DNA of 64,000 nt from Vanilla planifolia (taxonomy: Eukaryota; Streptophyta; Magnoliopsida; Asparagales; Orchidaceae): contig CM043865.1 of NCBI GenBank assembly GCA_023846275.1, forward strand, positions 34,920,412-34,984,411, in the 5' to 3' direction. This document shows, piece after piece, positions 15,101-27,100 of this stretch. The notes under the pieces are model-generated. The model was given only the letters and a program-made list of their open reading frames with translations. It had not been told where the DNA came from and did not search any database. How positions within the stretch are numbered: position 1 is the first letter of the stretch; the number at the start of each line of letters is the position of its first letter. The translations under genes and the position numbers were made by a program.

Positions 15101-18100
15101 CAGCATATGCCTACTAATGCAACAACCATGGTCTCTTCCTCATAAGGACACAACCCTACATCTGCAATCATAGATTTGCTAATCACGGGAGTAGAGAATT
15201 AAAATAATTGGGACCAAATGTGGAGGACTCTATGTGGATTAGCTCTGGTCGCATTCCATGTACCCATCCCTCCTATGATTTGTGATCTCTTTTGGGATAT
15301 CCAAGGGGTGCAAAAGCCCTTCTTATAGAACTATCTTTGTGAGCTGATCAGCATTCATTAGCCTTTTTTTATTGTTATCTTGGAGATCTCAGTGGACTAT
15401 TTCTCTCATCAACGTACTGACAAATTATTGGGCCACTTTTTGGTTTTTTGTGTTTCCTCTTTAGTTGGCAAATCGAGAGAAATCAACTATTTTTTTGTAG
15501 GGATTTTATTTAGATTGGCCTTGTTTCTTGCCCTAAATAAGTAATGATTTTTGAAGTTTGCAGGCTAGGGAATATTTCTTGGCATTTCTACGTTTTGTGT
15601 ATTAACAAGTTCATATCAAGAGGGAAGCTTACGTGATAACGAGTTATGTGTCCAATGGCTTATGGGTATTCATGAGGATCGATCGGTTTCCAATGGCTTA
15701 CAGTTGTTCTTGGGAATGTCAGTTATGAATTTGACTTATATTGACTTTGATTATTGTCCTCTTCTTATTCAATTTTGATAATTTATCTTCGCTTTGTCTC
15801 GTTGCTAGTTGAAATTCATGGATGCATGATTGACTTATCCTTAGTACAGACATTATGGCCTTGGCATGGGGTCGGTTGGCCAACCCCTTTGTGCATAACA
15901 CCAAATTACCCATATCTCTTCGTGCATTGTGCTAGTGAAGTTCCTCCTAGCTTAGGTTAGGGGATTTTTCTTCTTCTTATGGCTAGATGGAGCATGTCAT
16001 ATATGACTTCCAGATTAAGGACTCATTAACTATATCTCATGACCTAGATGAGCACTTACACTTTTTTGACTTTCATTTGATTACCATAACAGTTTGCATA
16101 GGTCAGAAATTTAGTGGTGGCAACATGCAAAAGTCAGATGGATGCAACTATGTGATTTATCTAGCAAGAGTCCTCTTATCCAATGGCTAAGCTGAGTCTT
16201 ATATCTTCTCTGTCAGACATTCTAAGATTTGCAGTACTATTTTGTCTTTGTTGGCTGACCATGCATCAGGGATTGATAGTATTACAGGTTCATTTCAAGG
16301 CTAATGAGATATCATATAGATGGATACCTTGAAAAGGTGGCTAAAGCATTATGTTAACCAACCTTAAGGCGGTTCATACAGATATTCCTCAGCTAAAATG
16401 GTGGTAAAGTGAGTAGACAGGCACATGCTCCTGAGTTATATAAAATCAAAGGACATTACAACATTTGCCATCCAATCTACAGCATGATTTCCTTAAGGAC
16501 ATGAGCTACTTTGTACTTTATAAAAGATTGAACTCTCAAAAAAACCTACGAAAAACCTCCTTACATTCCTCCCTAGTGAGAGTGGGCAAGTTTGTTCATC
16601 ACTAAGAACGAATTTGATTCCAATTAGATTTTCAAGGCGATTGGATACCATCACAATCACAACAAGATAGTGCACTCCTCCATAACATGTGCCATAGTAA
16701 ACAATTCATCCTTACTTGAGAAAAGAAACAGCCCACCATCAGAGTCCTGAATCACAATGCCATTCTGAGCCCTACTGTACGTTGCAGAAGCTCCATCACA
16801 ATTGATCCTGAACTAACTGGGTGAGTGGTGGAGGTACCAAGAAGAGGAAATAGAGGGGCCAACATGGCCCAGGTGGTCCTAACGATCTAGGACTAGGAGT
16901 GAGATGAGGTGCATTGAAGATTGGATGATATGTCGAATTAATGTTAAAGGTTCCATAGAAGGTATGGAGTGGACCTTAGAATTTTTGTTGTACCAAAACT
17001 AATAAAAGAGGTAGCCACAGTACTTTACATGTGTGCTGCCATGTACATGAGTACCATCAATGTTATTATGCAAGTGTTCATGTCTAGTATTTTGGTTTCT
17101 AGGTGGAGAGAGATATTAGTGGTTTTAATTTTTCAGATTAAAAAGGCATCCTAGCCCATTTAGTTTTGACCCACCAACCTTTGTACCATTGTTTATAAAG
17201 TGTGGCCAAGGTTCTTATGAGGAGCCTTTAGGATACTCTCCAATCTCATTTCCCCATAACAGGTTGCCTTTGTTAAAGGGATGTCCATTGTTGACAATTG
17301 CTTTATGGTCCATGAGATCATGCATTGGATTTCTACATCCCCTTCCTCTGAGGGGTTTATGGCCATCAAGGTGGATATGAAGCAAGGCTTATGTGAGTTG
17401 GGATTTTATGCTCTCTATGTTTTGCCAACAATGCTTTCCTAACTTATGGTGCCTTGGGTATAGGCTTGCATCTTGACCCCTTGATATGCTATTCTCCACA
17501 ATGGCAAGTAGTTACCATGAGTCCAAGCATCATTTGGCTTCTAATAGGGATGTTCACTTTCTTCCTACTTGTTTATCCTCTGTTTAAATTGGTCTTTTCT
17601 ATCTAGTATCGGGTTGAGTTGGGCCTTCATTTGGGCATCCAGGAGATGCAATGCAGAGGTCTGTAAACTAAATTTACCCAACTTGATGTACTTTAAAGTT
17701 ATGGGTAATACTCATTTAATTTAATATATATATATATATATATATATATTTGAATTAATTATATTTTATGAGTTAATTTTCTTGAATATAACTTAGTTAA
17801 TAATTTAATATTAGTTGAATATTTTTAGTTTAAAAAAAGAAAATTAAATCCTTTTTTCAAACAACTATTAGTAGAATTTTGTTTGTACTCTAAGATCCAT
17901 GCATTACACGTACAAGCATTTAAATCATCTCAATTTTGAATTTCAAAAGTAACAAACCATGCATTATATTTTGAAAATCTCAACTAAATTATGTATGACA
18001 TAAATTAGAGACAAATTTTATAAACAGTAACAACAATTCTCAAAAGATTGAAAAATTCACATAAGTTTTAGAATTTTAACTAAGATTTTTTTCATACAAG

Positions 18101-21100
18101 TTTATTAAGAAGATTAATTCTTAAGTCATAAGAAAAGAAAAAATGAATACCAATAAAAGTTTTTTGTTAACAAAAATATACTAATAAAGAAATGTGAAAA
18201 AGAATGAACGAAAATTATATTTTTATAAAATTAGAACTTTACAAAGGAATAAAAAAATGACATGAAAATGAATGAAAGAGTACATAGTAACTTACAAGTT
18301 AATAGTTGAAAATACACTCGTTAATGGATAACATCTTTGTTTTGACATTAGAATATCAATGCACCAATTGCATTTAAATCTACTCTTAATAGCACTATTA
18401 CATCAGATCTTCTTTACTAGAAATGTCAAATATGCCAAAAACCCCTAAATCTATCCAAACTCTCTTTGATGTATCATATCATACATTTTTTCATCTTTTC
18501 AAATATTTTCATATGGGTAGTCTTCTCAAAACCATGTTTTCTACTAATTTTATTATTCATGTGCATGAATGTATTATTCATGTGCTTGAAATGATTGGGC
18601 TATGCACCTGTGCAGCCTCCCTGGTATGTATTAAATAATTCTAAACTCGGCCATGGGCTCTACACTTTTGTAGCAGGCGGACAAGTCTGCAAGCATGTGG
18701 TTGCATTGATCTGAGGGAATGCACTTGGTGGGCTATCAAATGTGTAAAGTTGGTAAATAGGGTCTTGAACTTGAGCTAATGCCTTTAGAATATATAACTT
18801 GTTCAATTTGATGGCTGGCATTCCCACTCACAATAAATACAAAAGATTCAGTGAGCATTATTACATACAATAAAATAGTTTGATAAAGAAAAATAATATT
18901 GAAATAAAATCCAAATAGTCAAAAAATTATGTACAAAATGTATCAAATATGATGTAGGCCTGTTGGAGTAAATCATAATTTTACTTCCTCGATGACGAGT
19001 TGGGATGTTCTACATTTGGTTTAGCTAGATTTGGTTGTTGGTTATTTCTTATTTGTTGGTGACGTCATTCTTTATGGGCCAACCACTTTAATGTGTTAGT
19101 GATCCAGGAGGTTCTTGATAACTACGTTATTGTTTTAGGCCAACTAGTCAACCTTCAAAAATCATTTGCATTTTTCAACAAGGAATGTCCCAACAGCATA
19201 GAAAAATGATTTTTGGGAAACTTTCTCAGCCTCATGTCGGATATTGTACTTATTGGGGGTTCTGCTCGGCACGGGTATTCTGCTTTTGACTTCACTCATC
19301 TAGGTTCTTCTAGATAGGATTATTGGTTAAGGCACTTACTCCATATCTTTAGCTGGTAGGACTATTTTAGCTAACTTGATCGTATCGGCTATTTTGATTT
19401 ACATCATGTCCCATTCTCCTGTGCCTGCTGGTGTTTTGTCAGACATCGAGTGGCTCATTTGGTCTTTTATCTATGGTAAGGGGATGACCTTAAGGGGATT
19501 CCACTATTCTCGTGGGACCTTGTGACCAAACTTAAGGAGTTTGGAGACATTGGCATCCATCTTATAGGAGAGTGGGGACATGCATTGATTGCCATGTACA
19601 CTAGACATTCTTACTCTAAACAATATCCTTTTGGTGTAGTCCAAAGTGGACAAAGTATGGTTGTCGTAATTCGATTTTCCAAATACAACATTGAGACTCT
19701 CCTCTCAAGAAGATGATTTATTCTGAAAATAGCCTAGTGCAAATATAGTTTGGCTCTTCCACCTTAGTTACCCTTAGTGTAGAGAGCATCAAAATCTACC
19801 AAAGCCAACAATGATGCTATTTATTGCCACCTCCTATTCCTGTTTGACTTTTTTGGGTCTTAGGTATGGTGGGTATATACTCAACCACAAGTTACTATAT
19901 CCTTTTGGTGCCTTCACCATGGAGCAATCCTAACTATTACTTGGTTAGTTTCCCATGGGCTATCATGCTCATACTTTTTGCCCTTGGTGTAGCCAATATA
20001 CTGATGACTTGACTTATGTGTTCCTACTCTTTCATTAAGTGCAAGCTGTCTTTCCCATTCTACATCTGATGTTGTTTGCATGGTTGCTTGCCTCCTTTAT
20101 GCAAATAATGTTTGGGCTTATGCAAGGATTGGTCTCCTTTAATCGCAATAATGACTTGGTTGCCTTTTTTGCTTTTACTTTTTATCACTTATGGCACAAC
20201 TACAACAACAAGATCCATTCTAAGCTCGTCCTTTCCTCATTTATACACTCAAATATATCTTGATGAGCAGATCGCATAATTTTCCTATCCCCATGGAGCA
20301 CTGGGAGCCCCTTTGCCATCTGACCCATTTTACCTCTCTTTTGTGGTGGCTTCTCCCCTCTTCTAGTTGGATTAAGGTTAATTTTAATGGCTCAGTCTTT
20401 TTTAGTTGTATGACTATTATTGAGATTGTGATTTGCAACTACTACAGGGAGCTAATTCTAGCCATTTGATGGGTTGCCTCTTATACCACCCCACTTGTCC
20501 CAAAGGAATCGGTGCTCCATGAAGTTATTCTATTGACCCAATGCTTATTTTCATTTACTACTAGGGTTTGGATTGAGAACAACTCTTTGATGGTTGTTGG
20601 ACACTTGACATGAGGTTGGGATGGGTATGACAATGACACGTCATCTTTAAAATTTTTTGTGGTCTCTCCTCATTTGTTGACCATAGGATCATTCTTATGT
20701 TGTGCTACGACCATTCTTTTGGAGAAGGGTTTGAAGATGCAAATTAGGAAGTTGAAGAAATGAGGAGATATGTGAAGCATGGATAATTCTTGAGGGTTGA
20801 CATGCTATGTCTTACACACGTTAGGTATGTTCACTCCTTGGATAGTTAAGTTAAGAGTTAGATACTTCACATTGTATATTTCATTAATTGATTCCATAGA
20901 ATAAGGTTAGAAATACTCAACATATTTGAAGGAAAAGCCTAAGATACATTATAGGACACTTTAGAAATACATCAATTGATTTGAATTGGATTTTATATTT
21001 GTAATAAAATTCCATATCCATTTACCAAATGTTTTAATCTTAATTCAAATTATCATTCACTTTCTCTTCATTCTTATTTATTATTAACTAAAAAATAACC

Positions 21101-24100
21101 ATAGTTATTATATAACATTTCTTCCATAGTATTGCACAACAATCATAGCTCAATGCCACCATTTAGCATCATTTTACCTTGAGAAGGGAGAGTACCCAAC
21201 AGAGAGAAAACAAGAAATTTTGGGAGAGAGATAGGAGTGACCAATTATGAAGGTGTGGGAGAGATGGAGTAGAGAGAAGGGAGAAAATTGAGGGGAGAGA
21301 GTAGGGTGAGGAGAGAGAATGGTTCAGCTAGAGAGAGTAGAGAGAAAGAAACAATTGATAGTGTGTGAGGAGAGAGAAACAATTGAGAGAGAGAGAGAAG
21401 AGAGTCAACAAAGAGAGAACAATGGTTAGAGAGAGAGAAACAAGGGAGGGCTGAATAATAAGAGAGAAAGAAGTGTTCAATAGAGAGAGATCAGAGAGAG
21501 AAAATGAGTGACAAGTGAGAGAATGTAATGGGGAGAGGAAATTGAGAGGGAGAGAGATCAAATGACAAGAGAGAGAGAGAAGAGAGATATATAAGGTCGC
21601 TTGTGCTTTATTGAGAGGAACTTTTGTGGATACATGCATTAAGCTCGAATCTGAGAGATTATCCAAAATTCAACCAAAGACAAATTTTGTTCCATTATAG
21701 AAGAAGAATAAGTAGGTCTTAAGTTACAAAATCTATGAAAGTAAGACTAAAAGAACATAACAACTTAAATTCAAAACTATTTGAATAAAAAAAATAAAAC
21801 AAGAGATCCCACTAAAAGTGGCACTTTTAGCAAATCAAAAGACTTATAAAAATTCAGCTGCTCTCATAAATGATTTATTAAGACCCAAACTAACATATTA
21901 ACCCAAAAGAGGCATTTTAGACTTGTTTTTATGTTCTTTTTGAATTTGTTTTTGCACTCGTCCATGTCTCATGATTAATTTGGTTCTTATGCCTTTTAAG
22001 ATGTTTTGCATCATTTTGTATTGTATTTATCATTTCTTTTCTTTTGTCTTCTACTTTTTATCCTCCAATTTGCTATTACATGTCTAAATGAAGATGTCAA
22101 TTTTGATGAAGGCTATGATATTTAGTAATAACACCTCTCTTTTCTCTTTTTCTCTCACTTGCCCTCATTCTCCATCTCATAACCTCTACTGTGATGGATA
22201 TGTTGATCTTAGGTGATGAGAGAGAGAAGATAGAAGGAGAAGGTTGCTTATGCCTTATTGAGAGGAACTTTTTTGTATGCATACATTAAGTCTTAATCTG
22301 AGAGAATGTCTAAAATTCAGCTAAAGCCAACTTTTATTTCATTTTAAAAGAAGAATAAATAGGTCTCAAGTTATAAAATTTACGAAAATAAGAGGATTAA
22401 AATAATTTGACAATTTAAAATCAAAATTATTGGCACAAAAAAAAACAAGAGATCTCACTAAAAGTGGCGCTTGGAACAAATCATAAAACTTCTCAAAATT
22501 TAATTAACTCTCATAATGACTTTTTAAAACCCAAACTGACTTAATAACCTGAAAGAGGCATTTTAGACTTGTCTTTATGTTTTTTTAAACTTTTGTTTAT
22601 ACTTTTTTTCATGTTTTATGATTAATTTGGTTCATATGTCTTATAGGTTCTTCTACAATTTTTTGTATTATGTCTATCACATCATTTCTTTTAACTCTAA
22701 ATTTTTATCATTTGATTTATTATTTCTTATCTAAATGAAGATGTCAAGGTCGATGAAGGATATGATATTTAATAGTAACTCTTCCTTTTTTCTTTTTTTT
22801 TCTCTCTCTCTCTTTCTCTCATCCCCATCTCATAACCTCAATATTGATGGAGATGTTGATCTCAATGGTTAACTTAGCATTATTTTCTTCTCTTCTTAAC
22901 TTCTCCGTTTGCCTCGACATTAACATGGTTTTCTTATTTCGACATTAGTAGGATTTAATCTTTGCAACGAAAATATAATCTATAAGAATACTAATGGAAA
23001 AATAGAAAAAAATTATGAAGACACCAAATCACATGGTTCAACTCAAGTTAAGCTTACGATCACATAAGTAGAAGGATTCACTATAGTAAAGTCATAAATA
23101 CAAAATGTAAACTCATACAAGAATAGAACAAGTTTATTAAATATATTCAATTAATAAGCATGAAAAAATTATTAATTCTCTCACAAAAAGAACTAGATCT
23201 TTTAATTGTTAACAAAAGAAATGACTAAAAAATAATAACACTTCTTTAAAAGAACACTTTTATTTTTTACCTTTGTGTTTTCTTACTTTCATCACCTCTA
23301 TAGTGTTTATATAAATTATAAATGATGTATATTTAATACTATAAGCCTGAAAGTTATAGTTATGTTAATACTTAGCTTATTATAACTACATTTTTTTTAA
23401 ACTATCACAGTATGGTTTCACATTTTGACATGTGATAAATATCATCCTTTTGAAGTCAACAATGTTTGGGTCCATATTTGAATGGATAAAATAATAATAG
23501 ATGGGTACAATTTAGCTTGAAATTCAATTGACATCTATCTCTCTGCATCTCCTTTGCAATTGTGTTGATTTTCTTGACATCATAGGGTTTATTTGTGTTG
23601 TTTTGTTTCTCAAAATTTTTAAATGCCAATTATAGTTGTTTTCATATTAATATTCATCATCCTTTAATATGTAGTAAAAAATGGTCAATTGAGATTATTT
23701 GGTTTATTTTTTATTGCTAACATTACTGTAGATGAACTTGGGATTCGCATCTACTCCACAATCTAGGTTACATGGTAAAAATTCCCATCTATGAAACCAT
23801 GATATAAAATTTCTAAATATTTCTTAACTTGTATATAAATCGGACCATGTCACGTTGTGTCTGGTGTCGAATATTGAATGCATACTTCTTCGGAGGGGAC
23901 GTTGAATTTCCATGCTTCCTAGGTGGGGAGTTGAATTTCTTAAAGCAATGCAGGCAATTGAGTAAATTTTGGCTGTATCAAAACCAATGTTATGGATTAG
24001 ACATGTTTTTTCAATAGGTTTCTCTAAACTAGTAAATTTCTAGCTTTGGAAATATAGGGAATAGAAACGAAAATTTTGGTTTGACACTGTTGTTTCATCT

Positions 24101-27100
24101 TTCCTGATGAAACTTGTGAGTGTTTGTCATTAATCAGGAACTCTTGGTGGATCGTTTGCCTAGTGCCTTAAAAGTTACATATGAATTTTCAAGAAAATTC
24201 CAGTTTCTCATCAGACTATTCTTTGATGTTTCAAGATTCATTACCATGTATTCTTCCTTTTTATAATGAAGTGCGCTATCGACGTTTTTTTCCCACCTTT
24301 CCAACTTGTTTCCCCTTGAAAACTTAATTTTAATGTGACTATTTTGAATGGTTTTCTCCAATATCCAGAGAGGTTTGTTGATGAGCTCTTCCATGATAGA
24401 GTTTTGCCACAACATTTTTCCTCTGCTTGGCCGATGGCATATCTGTGTCAGGTGAGAAACCACAAGTGATTATGACCTTTGATTTCTTCTTTAGACATGA
24501 TATCAGGATTGGATTCAGTCCTAGAGCGACATGCTTGTTGCAACACAAAACTCAAGGTGTTATCATGGGCAAATCTAACTGTGCAATCAAGTAGCATTGG
24601 CCAACTACCTTTCTTCCCTGTTCGTTTATTTTAGCAAATAAAATCTAGTTTTCTCCTTGTTGGCATTTAGATGCTTGAATTTTGACAAAATCTTTTGTGA
24701 CTGTTTAGCTGGAAAGTGATAGTAAGCTTTATGCTTCTCACCCGTTCATACCTGGTAGGAAGCGTAAATGGTGTCCAACATACACTGCGGGCTAAGCACC
24801 GTGCTTTTTGCTCAAGTACATGTATAGCGTGTACCTTTACAAAATAATTTTTATGATCCAGGGGCTATGCTATTATTAAATTGGCATCTGAATGCATTGT
24901 TATAGTTCTCATTATATTTACCATTTGATGGACAATCTGATTAAACTTCTAAAACCTGTTTGAAGAAGCTAAATTAAGTCTATATCTGCTTAAAAAAGGG
25001 CATTTGATGCTACATTAAATGCTTTATATTCCTGAATAGAATAATTACTAGAGTAAATTACCAGAATTCTCTAATTACCAGTGAATTACCAGATTTCATT
25101 TCATATCACTTGGAAAAAATGAATCATACTTCAGGAGTACCCTTTGAATTGTTGATTTTTACTGTCCTCGGGTGTGATAGTAGCTTATGAATAATAAAGA
25201 TCTGAGATGGGATATGACACCAAATTTGTTCGAGGAAAGGTACCGGAAAGGTTGGAGGAATTTGGAAACAGAAAGAATGACTAAATTGGTCAGAAGGAAA
25301 CGAGATATTCAGTTCTTTTTTATATCTCTTATAAATTTTAGGGTAAGTTTATGCACAATAATCTTCTTTGGCATGGTTTTTCATGCCGTTTGGTTACACT
25401 TTGTTCTATTTTTATTTTTATCTTCCTCTCTGTTTTCTCTGATCCACTCGTTCCTCTTAAGTTTTTTACATATTATTTGTTATGACCTCCTGGCTTATGA
25501 GTATAATTATTATTATTTCGCTTTGCTGGTTTCTTGAGGTTTACTTTCATCCCTTAATACCTTATCTGTTGGCTCAAACTCCTTTTTTCTGTCTACCCTC
25601 TTATCTTCCCTTTATCAACATGTATTTTTATCTCATGTGTGTGCTTGACTATTCTCTTTGGTGGAAAGCTCAAGCATGTTATATATATATATATATATAT
25701 ACGAAAAGAAGAAAAAGAAGAAGACGAAGAGGAAGAAGAAGAAGAAGAAAAATAAGAAATATAAAAAGAAGAATAAGAAGAAGCGGAACAAGAACAAGAA
25801 TGAGAAAAAGTAGAAGATTAAGAAGAAGAGGAAGAAGAAGAAGTAGAGGAAGGCAAAGGAGAAGAAGAATAAGAAGGGAAGAAGATGAGGAAGAACAAGA
25901 AGAAGACAAAGAAGGAGAAGAAGAGGAAGAAGAAGAAAAAAGGGATGATGATGAAGAAGAAGAATAGGAAGAAGAAGTTATGGAAGAAGAAAAAATAGAA
26001 GAACTAGAAGAAGAAGATAAAGAACAAGAGGAAAAAGTAGAAGAACAAGAACAAGAAAAAAGAACAAGAAGAACAATAAGAAGAAGAGGAAGAAAAGGAG
26101 GAAGAAGATGAAGAAGAAGATGGAAAAGAAGAGGACGAAGAAGAAGAAGAAGAAGATGATGACGAAGAGAAGAAGAAGAAGAAGAATAATAATAAGTAAG
26201 AGGAAGAAGAAAAAGTAGACATAGTAGTAATTAAAGAGGAAGAAGAAGAGGTAGAAGAGCAAAAAGTAGTAGAAGAAGAAGTATAAGAAGAAGAAGAAGA
26301 AGGAAAAGAAGTAGAAGAGGAAGAACCAGAACAAGAAGAGGCAGAGGAAGACGAAGAAGAAGAATAAGTAGTAGTAGAAGAAGTAGTAGTAGAAGAAGAA
26401 GAAGAAGAAGAAGAAGAAGAAGAGGAAGAAAAGGAAGAAGAAGAAGAAGAAGACGAAAAGGAAGAAGAAGAATAAGTGGAAGTGGAAATGGAAATGGAAA
26501 TGGAAATGGAAAATGGAAATGGAAATGGAAATGGAAATGGAAATTTGGAAACGGAAAGAATGACTAAATTGGTCAAAAGGAAACGAGATATTCAGTTCTT
26601 TTTTATATCTCTTATAAATTTTAGGGTAAGTTTATGTACAGTAATCTTCTTTGGCATGGTTTTTCATGCCATTCGGTTACCCTTCATTCTATTTTTATTT
26701 TTATCTTCCTCTCTTTCTGTTTTCTCTGATCCACTCGTTCCTCTTACGTTTTTTAACATATTATTTGTTATGACCTCCTAGCTTATGAGTATAATTATTA
26801 TTATTTTGCTTTGCTGGTTTGTTGATGTTTACTTTCATCCCTTAATACCTTATCTGTTGGCTCAAACTCCTTGTTTCTGTTTACCCTCTTATCTCCCTTT
26901 ATCAACATGTATTTTTATCTCATGTGTGTGCTTGACTATTCTCTTTGGTGGAAAGCTCAAGCACATTATATATATATATATATATATATATGTACAACTT
27001 GTGTTTGATTTGATTCATGGGCTCAAGGTATTTGCTCCTAGTTTTTTTTTTAAATTCTTTTAAATATTTTGTAGATTATTGCTTGATGTCTAGCACCTTT

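Larger units (their letters stand above)
13690..20780 (+). mobile_element. Degraded RIL-type LINE (ORF1, RT, zf-RVT and RNase H remnants)
   Basis: A non-LTR retrotransposon decayed by stops and frameshifts, inside intron 2 and in the same orientation as the host gene. ORF1-like sequence lies at about 14,090-14,335 ([11 protein letters not shown], then [11 protein letters not shown], with an [11 protein letters not shown] end) and resembles the DUF4283-type domain of plant LINEs. Reverse-transcriptase segments at about 17,190-17,640 read [28 protein letters not shown] and a decayed [11 protein letters not shown]. The C-terminal RT part is at about 19,000-19,700 ([27 protein letters not shown]). 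A zinc-knuckle-like FCPWCSQY lies near 19,970 and an RNase H start, WIKVNFNGS, near 20,370. AT-rich sequence at about 17,700-18,950 probably represents a later insertion. No part is functional. The ends are approximate; no target-site duplication was identified. Confidence 0.75.

Noticed and set aside
21328..21666. 112-codon Leu/Ser-rich minus-strand ORF
   Set aside because: Complement of a GAGAGA tract; low complexity.
25187..25537. ORF containing [17 protein letters not shown], repeated at 26,476-26,781
   Set aside because: It lies in the duplicated intron arms, has no family match, and is followed by typical T-rich intron sequence; exons 3 and 4 join in phase without it.
25482..25967. Long Lys/Arg/Glu-rich ORF on the plus strand and Ser- or Leu/Phe-rich ORFs on the minus strand (to 26,576)
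   Set aside because: They are translations of the GAA/TTC repeat; absence of stops is a consequence of triplet composition, not coding.
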